DNA of 5,197 nt from Candidatus Gottesmanbacteria bacterium RIFCSPHIGHO2_01_FULL_46_14 (lineage in GTDB: Bacteria > Patescibacteriota > Microgenomatia > UBA10105 > UBA927), in assembly GCA_001780895.1 (NCBI GenBank), contig MFJJ01000052.1, positions 1,776 to 6,972 on the forward strand. The letters are read 5' to 3'. The notes below the pieces were generated by a model. That model ran no database searches and was not told the DNA's origin. It saw only the letters and a list, made by a program, of their open reading frames with translations. Made by a program: the position numbers and the translations under genes. Positions 1 to 4,793 of the stretch are shown here, piece after piece (within the stretch, counting starts at the first letter, position 1; each line of letters starts with the position of its first letter).

Positions 1-10
1 ATACATAAAA

Positions 11-40
11 TTGGATTGTTCTGACAAGCGATTGTATAAT
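11..40 (+). promoter_or_regulatory. Probable sigma-70-type promoter of the primase-helicase gene
   Basis: A perfect -10 box TATAAT lies at 35-40 and a -35-like TTGGAT at 11-16, with an 18-bp spacer. Transcription would start at about 46-48, leaving a leader of roughly 37 nt before the TTG at 84. The -10 box overlaps the left arm of an inverted repeat (31-54), so it may be controlled by a repressor. Assigned by consensus only. Confidence 0.6.
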
Positions 41-54
41 TAAGCCCATACAAT
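31..54. repeat. 7-bp inverted repeat over the -10 box, candidate operator
   Basis: ATTGTAT (31-37) and its exact reverse complement ATACAAT (48-54) are separated by 10 bp. The repeat is centred near the end of the -10 box and covers the expected transcription start, a usual position for a repressor site. A weak RNA hairpin is less likely because the left arm lies upstream of the expected start. No regulator gene for it is visible in the window. Confidence 0.4.
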
Positions 55-72
55 TTGATACCATTGATACAA
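55..72 (+). repeat. Two 9-bp tandem copies just before the primase-helicase start
   Basis: TTGATACCA (55-63) is followed directly by TTGATACAA (64-72), 8 of 9 bases identical. The unit is a multiple of three, so in the frame of the downstream gene it reads D-T-I-D-T-T. It lies in the stretch where the true start of that gene is uncertain. A short duplication like this can arise by slippage. Confidence 0.5.
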
Positions 73-83
73 CAAAAATCGCC

Positions 84-2246
84 TTGTTTCGATCCCTATT
101 CCGCGGTAGGGAAAATGTATATGCACGATATTGGACAAATCCCACCCCTGCAAAATCTGGATATTCACCCGTATATCGCTTGAACAACCAATCTGAACCA
201 CTCACTGATACTGTTGTTCAATCGCATCTCTCCGGCAATCAAACCATCGGCATCTATCCATTGCTTTCTGACAACACCACGTATTTTCTTGCTATTGATT
301 TCGACAAACTGAATTGGCTGAAGGAATCCACTGCCTTACTACAGATAGCTTCAAAACATACAATTCCTGGCTATCTTGAGCGCTCACGATCTGGTAACGG
401 CGGACACGTGTGGTTTTTCTTTGATACGAATATTCCTGCGTGGAAAGCGAGGCAACTCGGAAAACTTCTGTTGTCAGAAGCAAACATCATTTCCAAAAAA
501 ACGTTTGACCGCATGTTCCCAAGCCAGGATGAACATACCGGTAAAGGACTTGGGAATCTCATCGCTCTCCCGCTTCAAGGAAAAGCCGTGATGCAAAAGA
601 ACATGATATTTATAGACGATACCGGCGAGCCGCGTCCTGATCAATGGAGTTTTCTACAAACCTGCAGGAAAATTTCTCTTACGCTCATTGATACTGTACT
701 TCGAGTTCAACCCACACCAATACCGGTAGCGAAAACAAAACTCCCAGAAATAAGTAGTCATACAGACGAACCTGAAGATTCTGTTAAAACGACCCAAACA
801 CAAGAAGTAAAACTCATCCTTGGCAACGAGATATTTATACCGGAATTGTATTTGCCGGATGTGCTGTACAAACTCCTCAAATCCAAACTCAATTTTCCTA
901 ATCCGCAATTTTATGAACTGGAACGACGAGGATATTCCACATGGAATACGCAGCGCTTTCTGAAACATATCGAAAAAATTGAAAATGGAATTTTGGTGCC
1001 TGCAGGAATTCTATCCGAAATCGAAACGTTTGTAAAAAATCATAATCTTACTCTTCAGACTGAAAACCAACAAACAACCAATACATCGATTCGTTTCTCA
1101 ACAACATTGGCACTCCGACCAGAACAGCAAAAAATAGCAAAACAGCTACTGACACACGACCGTGTCGTTTTAGAAGCTCACCCGGCATTCGGGAAAACCA
1201 TGGTTGCCCTCTATTGTATGAAACGTCGAGGACAGAAAACGCTCATTATCGTTCATACAATGGCACTTCTTGCGCAGTGGATAAAACGTATTGTTGAGTG
1301 GTTTGCGCTAAAAACGGACGATCTTGGGATCATCGGAGAAAACAAATGGCAGATCGGGAAAAAAATTACCGTCGCCTCCTATCAAACCCTCGCCCGTCGA
1401 GGAACGCAGGAGTTAAAAAATATTTTCGGCCACATAATTGTTGATGAATGCCATCATGTACCGGCTCATACATTTACCAACGTCATTAAACAACTTTCTT
1501 CCGGATATGTCCTTGGACTAACGGCAACGGCTTTTCGCAAAGATCAACTCGAACGTCTTATGAATTTTTATATCGGTCCAACTATCAAAGCAAATAACGA
1601 AAAACCTTCAGCAGAACAACCTACTCAACCCACGGTTGAAACCAAACTCATCACAAAGAAAACATCATTTCACTACATCCACAAACAACCACAAGAATTT
1701 AGCGATCTAGCAAGCCTGCTTATTGCCGATGAGGCGCGAAATATACAAATTGCAACAGACGTCGCAGAAGCACTTCGGGCAGGAACAAAATGTTTAGTAC
1801 TCTCTGAACGCATCGAGCACTGTCAAACACTGCTTGCGGCGATCCGAAAAGAGGCAAAAGGCATCCATGGAGCCATTGCGGAAAGCAATATGACAAAGAA
1901 TAAACGGGAACAGCTCATGAATCGCATTCATCAAGAGCAATTTCAACTGCTTATTGCAACCGGCAAACTGATCGGTGAAGGTTTCGACTGGCCGGAGTTA
2001 ACCCACCTTTTTCTTGCATTTCCTTTTTCCTGGAAAGGAAAACTGATTCAGTATGTTGGAAGAGTACAGCGCTCATCGGAAGGAAAAGAGATGGCATACG
2101 TCTATGACTATGTGGATTTTGAGATATCGATGCTCAAAATCATGTATTTCAAACGCCTGCGAACCTATCGAATGCTTGGGTTATCAAAGGACAAACCGCA
2201 CATAACGAAGCGAAAAATTTCTGAAAATCAACTAGAATTATTCTAG
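84..2246 (+). CDS. TOTE-type AEP primase fused to an SF2 helicase
   Basis: Primer synthesis and ATP-driven DNA unwinding in one 720-residue cytoplasmic protein. Residues 1-205 match the TOTE conflict-system primase: L-F-R-G-R-E at 5-10, catalytic F-L-A-I-D-F-D-K (68-75; D72, D74), S-R-S-G-N-G-G-H (101-108; H108), G-L-G-N-L-I-A-L-P-L-Q (155-165). Residues 245-320 resemble the family's linker (L-P-D at 257, N-P-Q-F-Y at 273). The helicase follows: P-A-F-G-K-T (367-372), D-E-C-H (454-457), G-L-T-A-T (478-482), Q-Y-V-G-R-V-Q-R (656-663). It ends in Q-L-E-L-F (716-720), a sliding-clamp binding motif. TTG at 84 is the only standard start near the domain border, but family-like K-I-A lies in frame upstream, so the protein may begin earlier, for example at ATT 63. 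No Shine-Dalgarno is seen. The Cys cluster usual near residues 30-45 is absent. Such proteins occur in conflict systems and mobile elements; no endonuclease partner is visible here. Confidence 0.9.
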   Translation: MFRSLFRGRENVYARYWTNPTPAKSGYSPVYRLNNQSEPLTDTVVQSHLSGNQTIGIYPLLSDNTTYFLAIDFDKLNWLKESTALLQIASKHTIPGYLERSRSGNGGHVWFFFDTNIPAWKARQLGKLLLSEANIISKKTFDRMFPSQDEHTGKGLGNLIALPLQGKAVMQKNMIFIDDTGEPRPDQWSFLQTCRKISLTLIDTVLRVQPTPIPVAKTKLPEISSHTDEPEDSVKTTQTQEVKLILGNEIFIPELYLPDVLYKLLKSKLNFPNPQFYELERRGYSTWNTQRFLKHIEKIENGILVPAGILSEIETFVKNHNLTLQTENQQTTNTSIRFSTTLALRPEQQKIAKQLLTHDRVVLEAHPAFGKTMVALYCMKRRGQKTLIIVHTMALLAQWIKRIVEWFALKTDDLGIIGENKWQIGKKITVASYQTLARRGTQELKNIFGHIIVDECHHVPAHTFTNVIKQLSSGYVLGLTATAFRKDQLERLMNFYIGPTIKANNEKPSAEQPTQPTVETKLITKKTSFHYIHKQPQEFSDLASLLIADEARNIQIATDVAEALRAGTKCLVLSERIEHCQTLLAAIRKEAKGIHGAIAESNMTKNKREQLMNRIHQEQFQLLIATGKLIGEGFDWPELTHLFLAFPFSWKGKLIQYVGRVQRSSEGKEMAYVYDYVDFEISMLKIMYFKRLRTYRMLGLSKDKPHITKRKISENQLELF
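86..104 (+). repeat. 19-bp near-identical repeat, copy 1
   Basis: GTTTCGATCCCTATTCCGC at this site matches the copy at 3642-3660 in 18 of 19 bases, including 14 consecutive identical bases (91-104). Here it encodes the start of the primase domain (F-R-S-L-F-R). The two copies are direct repeats on the plus strand about 3.56 kb apart. Confidence 0.6.
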
Positions 2247-2266
2247 TGACGTCATTGCCTCGCTTA
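2247..2266. other. Convergent gene junction of 20 bp without a clear terminator
   Basis: Only 20 bases separate the TAG stop of the primase-helicase from the TGA stop of the Pif1-like gene. The gap contains the 8-bp palindrome TGACGTCA (2247-2254) but no stem followed by a T-run on either strand. Transcripts from both sides probably run into each other's 3' ends, or termination depends on Rho. Confidence 0.6.
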
Positions 2267-3856
2267 TCAATTATTCAAAAGCCCTAACTTGGTGAGACGT
2301 GATCTGATAGCGCCATTTTTTCTGCCGAAGGCTTTTGACAGATCGGTTATAGATGAACCTGCTGCAAAAAAAAGTTTTAATTTTTTATCCTGTTCTTTAT
2401 CCCACGGAAGGTAGGCGTTTGGATGTACTTCTCTAATTTCGCTAAAAACCGTTCCACCCCTGCTTTTTCTCTCTCCGGACATCAGATTCCCGAAAATAAC
2501 TTTCCCTCCGCATAGGGCAACGAACTGCTTGTGCATTGCCGCTATGTTATCTCTTCCTATCTTGATAAATATGTCTACTGTCTGCGCTGACTGCGCCCTG
2601 AACGTCGTATCTTTGGCTACTATATCCGGATGCACCTGAAAAGCTTGGTCGTTCCATCCGAGAATGTAGAGATCCGAAAGGCGCCGGATGCGCGAGAGCG
2701 CAACATATCCCTGACCAAATTCAAAAACGCCAGAGAGATCCATAACGGCCTTGTCCAATGTCATTCCTTGACTCTTATGTACCGTGATTGCCCAGGCCAG
2801 GCGAAGCGGTAGCTGGGTAATCTCCGCCCGAATTTTACCGTTTTCTTCGACCGTCCAATCCATGAGTTCAACAGTAATCCGTCTTCCGTTTTGCGTCTTT
2901 ACGACGGGACTATCGCTTGTTGTATCAAAACATTCAACAAGCCCGAGCGTACCGTTGATGAATCCCTCTTTCGGATTGTTTTTCGTAAACATCACCGCCG
3001 TTCCTACTTTCAAATAGAGCGTTTCGGGTGAAAGACAACCTTTTTTCAGCGCAGTCACCAGCGCGTCCAGACCTGACGAAGTCATGGTAAATACGTGGGG
3101 CTCGCCCGGAAGTTTGGCAAGTACTTCATCATTGATACGGTCAACATCCGCATTATGAGAAAAAAGTTTCGGTACGCTATCCGGTACGGATTGCGGTCGG
3201 GTGTATCTTGCCTCAATATGATGCATATGGTTTACGCCGAATGCGTTACCTCGAATCGCAGAAAGCAGGGCTAGAAAGTCGCGGTCATCTTGCCGGTACT
3301 GTTGGGTGAGATAACAAACATAAGGGTTTAGCTGCTGCCACACAGGAGAATCATACGCAAAACGAGTTGACGGTGTTTCAACAAGCGCGGTTTGCGCATT
3401 GTTTACTGTTTCTCTTTTTATCACCGGCGGCAGTTGGAAAAAATCGCCGGAAAAAACTACCTGCATGCCGCCAAATGGCTCCAGACTCTCTTTGATTTGA
3501 CGACAGACTACGTCAACCATAGACAGCGTCTCGGGATTGAGCATAGATACTTCCTCTATGATAAGAACTTTGGCCCGACGGACACGCTTGATAATATATT
3601 GACTGGTAGCAATTTTATGGAGATCGTGTTTATTCAACACAGTTTTGATCCCTATTCCGCTCCACGAATGGATCGTCATACCGCCGATATGTGTGGCCGC
3701 TATACCGGTTGAAGCCGTAATTGCTGGCTCAATCCCCCGACTGCGCAAATACGCCACATACTCGTTGATCGCATAGGTTTTGCCGCTCCCAGGCTCTCCG
3801 GTTAAAAAAACACTCGTGCCGGTTTTGAGTATGGCAAGGGCTTGAGATTGCGTCAT
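2267..3856 (-). CDS. Pif1-like SF1B DNA helicase with C-terminal HTH-like domain
   Basis: A 529-residue ATP-dependent DNA helicase of the Pif1/RecD2 group, expected to move 5' to 3' on single strands and clear structures such as G-quadruplexes. Motifs in order: Walker A G-E-P-G-S-G-K-T (20-27); A-S-T-G-I-A-A (48-54); Pif1-type G-M-T-I-H-S-W-S-G-I-G (59-69); motif II L-I-I-E-E-V-S-M-L (98-106), where the usual D-E is E-E; S-G-D-F-F-Q-L-P-P-V (136-145); Q-Q-Y-R-Q (185-189); A-I-T-V-H-K-S-Q-G-M-T-L-D (356-368); Y-V-A-L-S-R (384-389). Residues 483-527, with S-I-T-D-L-S-K-A-F-G-R, look like a helix-turn-helix domain, probably for DNA binding. The ATG at 3856 is preferred because the sequence after it (M-T-Q-S-Q-A-L-A-I-L) is the usual short lead-in to Walker A. 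There is no Shine-Dalgarno, and the -10 box sits about 6 bp upstream. The gene converges on the primase-helicase and diverges from the kinase gene. G+C is moderate to high (53% in 3241-3300). Confidence 0.92.
   Translation of the reverse strand: MTQSQALAILKTGTSVFLTGEPGSGKTYAINEYVAYLRSRGIEPAITASTGIAATHIGGMTIHSWSGIGIKTVLNKHDLHKIATSQYIIKRVRRAKVLIIEEVSMLNPETLSMVDVVCRQIKESLEPFGGMQVVFSGDFFQLPPVIKRETVNNAQTALVETPSTRFAYDSPVWQQLNPYVCYLTQQYRQDDRDFLALLSAIRGNAFGVNHMHHIEARYTRPQSVPDSVPKLFSHNADVDRINDEVLAKLPGEPHVFTMTSSGLDALVTALKKGCLSPETLYLKVGTAVMFTKNNPKEGFINGTLGLVECFDTTSDSPVVKTQNGRRITVELMDWTVEENGKIRAEITQLPLRLAWAITVHKSQGMTLDKAVMDLSGVFEFGQGYVALSRIRRLSDLYILGWNDQAFQVHPDIVAKDTTFRAQSAQTVDIFIKIGRDNIAAMHKQFVALCGGKVIFGNLMSGERKSRGGTVFSEIREVHPNAYLPWDKEQDKKLKLFFAAGSSITDLSKAFGRKNGAIRSRLTKLGLLNN
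3642..3660 (+). repeat. 19-bp near-identical repeat, copy 2
   Basis: GTTTTGATCCCTATTCCGC matches the copy at 86-104 except for one base. It lies inside the Pif1-like gene, where the opposite strand encodes G-I-G-I-K-T just after the H-S-W-S motif. The two host genes are unrelated and run in opposite directions, so shared protein ancestry does not explain the match. Confidence 0.6.
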
Positions 3857-3862
3857 GTATGT

Positions 3863-3892
3863 ATTTTAATACGTTGTTCTAAGATTTATCAA
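3863..3892 (-). promoter_or_regulatory. Probable promoter of the Pif1-like gene
   Basis: On the minus strand a -35-like TTGATA (3892-3887) and a -10-like TAAAAT (3868-3863) are separated by 18 bp, each matching consensus at 5 of 6 positions. The expected start of transcription, near 3856, falls on the ATG itself, which would make a leaderless mRNA. An alternative -10, TATTAA (3871-3866), would leave only about 3 nt of leader. The -10 lies in the imperfect palindrome GTATT-TT-AATAC (3861-3872). Confidence 0.5.
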
Positions 3893-3900
3893 ACGTGCTC

Positions 3901-3909
3901 TGATATAAT
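3901..3909 (+). promoter_or_regulatory. Extended -10 promoter of the kinase/DUF2188 operon
   Basis: TGATATAAT is a perfect extended -10 element: TG, one base, then TATAAT at 3904-3909. No good -35 box is found at 16-18 bp, which extended -10 promoters can tolerate. Transcription would begin at about 3915-3917. This excludes the ATG at 3912 as the start used from this promoter and favours the ATG at 3927, with a leader of about 11 nt. Confidence 0.6.
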
Positions 3910-3926
3910 GAATGCACAATCTACCT

Positions 3927-4532
3927 ATGGCGCTTATTATTTCTGCAGATGAAATTAAAAAAAACCTACCGAACTATTCCCCTCAAAAAGCTGAACTTTT
4001 TCATCATGAATCGGCAAGATTAGCAGATCAACAGTTTGAAGCAGGACTAACAACTAATCCCTATAAAAAAGTAATTTTACTCTGTGGGGGAACCGCATCC
4101 GGAAAGACAGAGTTTTTGGCTACGCAGCTACATCATAAGCGCTGTATCATTTTAGATGCTACGTTGTCTACAGAGGAAGGTGCTAAAATAAAACTGAAAA
4201 AGATTCTTAAAGCAAGAAAGACACCAATTATTTATGCGGTCATACCGGATGACTTAAAAAGAGCGTTTATTGCTTTTTTGAACAGAGACAGAAAATTTAG
4301 CGACGCGCATTTTTATAAAACACACTCCGGTTGCCGGAAAGCATTACTATGGATAGCCCTACATTACCCGATGGTAAAAATAAATATCATTGAAAGTTCT
4401 TATACAAAAAATCAACTACTATTTTCCAAAGTTGCGTTTGATACCAGAAAACAGTTCGCTAATTATTTGACTAGCCTACAATTAACAGAATCTGATATAC
4501 TATTACGCATAAGGAAAGGACTCTATGAATAA
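3927..4532 (+). CDS. Zeta-toxin-like P-loop kinase
   Basis: A 201-residue protein resembling the zeta toxin family, whose studied members phosphorylate UDP-N-acetylglucosamine and so block cell-wall synthesis. The substrate of this one is not known. Residues 24-48 are helical and charged (H-E-S-A-R-L-A-D-Q-Q-F), an N-terminal region often seen before the P-loop in short patescibacterial forms. V-I-L-L-C-G-G-T-A-S-G-K-T (49-61) is Walker A with K60; I-I-L-D-A-T-L (74-80) is the next strand, with an acidic residue in the position used by zeta; D-D-L-K-R-A-F-I (108-115) and N-R-D-R-K-F (119-124) carry basic residues that probably contact the phosphates. An in-frame ATG at 3912 would add five residues, but it lies only 2 bp from the -10 box, so 3927 is preferred. 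There is no Shine-Dalgarno. No epsilon or PezA antitoxin is present. The last 8 bp overlap the DUF2188 gene. Base composition is AT-rich (about 32% G+C in 4021-4080). Confidence 0.82.
   Translation: MALIISADEIKKNLPNYSPQKAELFHHESARLADQQFEAGLTTNPYKKVILLCGGTASGKTEFLATQLHHKRCIILDATLSTEEGAKIKLKKILKARKTPIIYAVIPDDLKRAFIAFLNRDRKFSDAHFYKTHSGCRKALLWIALHYPMVKINIIESSYTKNQLLFSKVAFDTRKQFANYLTSLQLTESDILLRIRKGLYE
4511..4520 (+). promoter_or_regulatory. Strong Shine-Dalgarno site of the DUF2188 gene
   Basis: AAGGAAAGGA contains two AGGA cores, ending 9 and 4 bases before the ATG at 4525. It lies within the last codons of the kinase gene and supports the overlapping start. It is the only clear ribosome binding site in front of a gene in this window, fitting a cistron inside an operon. 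Confidence 0.75.
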
Positions 4533-4791
4533 GATTCTCTATAAAACAGATCAAAATCATCCGCAGATTAAAGAATATAAAGAAGCAGTAAAAAAAGGAG
4601 AGCAAAACTATCATGTTCTTCCTCGGGGAGATGAATGGATCGTGAAGCGTGCAGGTTCTTCAAAACCTAGTCAGGTTTTTGGTACCCAAAACGAGGCTGC
4701 TGTTTATGCTACCTCTATCTCTCAAAACCAAGGCGCTGCCTTATTTATTCATGGAGCAGATGGAAGAATAGTAGATAGAAAAGATTACTAA
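4525..4791 (+). CDS. DUF2188 domain protein
   Basis: A small 88-residue cytoplasmic protein without signal peptide or membrane segment. Residues 29-88 fit the DUF2188 family: Y-H-V-L-P-R-G-D-E-W-I-V-K-R (29-42), a T-Q-N-E-A-A (54-59) helix start, then the family-typical N-Q-G-A-A-L-F-I-H-G-A-D-G-R-I (68-82) and a final D-R-K-D-Y. The family has no established biochemical role that I know of; its fold is likely a small alpha/beta unit with repeated strand-helix elements. Residues 1-28 are a charged extension rich in Lys and Glu. The ATG overlaps the stop of the kinase gene by 8 bp and has a strong Shine-Dalgarno, so the two are almost certainly co-transcribed and coupled in translation. This places it where an antitoxin or modulator would sit, but an antitoxin role is only inference. 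It ends 2 bp before the oppositely oriented receiver gene. Confidence 0.88.
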   Translation: MNKILYKTDQNHPQIKEYKEAVKKGEQNYHVLPRGDEWIVKRAGSSKPSQVFGTQNEAAVYATSISQNQGAALFIHGADGRIVDRKDY

Positions 4792-4793
4792 GT

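Noticed and set aside
1..64. Minus-strand frame starting at ATG (64-62) and open to the left edge, 21 codons
   Set aside because: It could be the start of a divergent gene, but it is too short to judge, has no clear Shine-Dalgarno and would overlap the plus-strand promoter.
654..968. Minus-strand open frame of 104 codons within the primase-helicase gene
   Set aside because: It is a shadow: the plus-strand frame carries the family linker motifs here, and this translation looks like low-quality antisense sequence rich in Phe and Arg.
2247..2254. Palindrome TGACGTCA between the two convergent genes
   Set aside because: An 8-bp palindrome without a loop or T-run is not a terminator, and one such site is expected by chance in a few kb.
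2366..2373. Run of eight A (T on the coding strand) in the Pif1-like gene, possible slippage site
   Set aside because: The reading frame is intact on both sides and no out-of-frame product makes sense; it only deserves care as a possible sequencing-error site.
3392..3712. Plus-strand open frame of 106 codons within the Pif1-like gene
   Set aside because: It is antisense to conserved helicase motifs II and III and has no plausible domain.
3874..3880. TTGTTCT shared with 16-22 upstream of the first gene
   Set aside because: A 7-base match at different distances from the two -10 boxes (12 and 23 bp) is expected by chance in AT-rich promoters.
3871..3896. Inverted repeat ACGTT-N16-AACGT in the divergent region
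   Set aside because: Arms of 5 bp with a long spacer are too weak to support an operator call.
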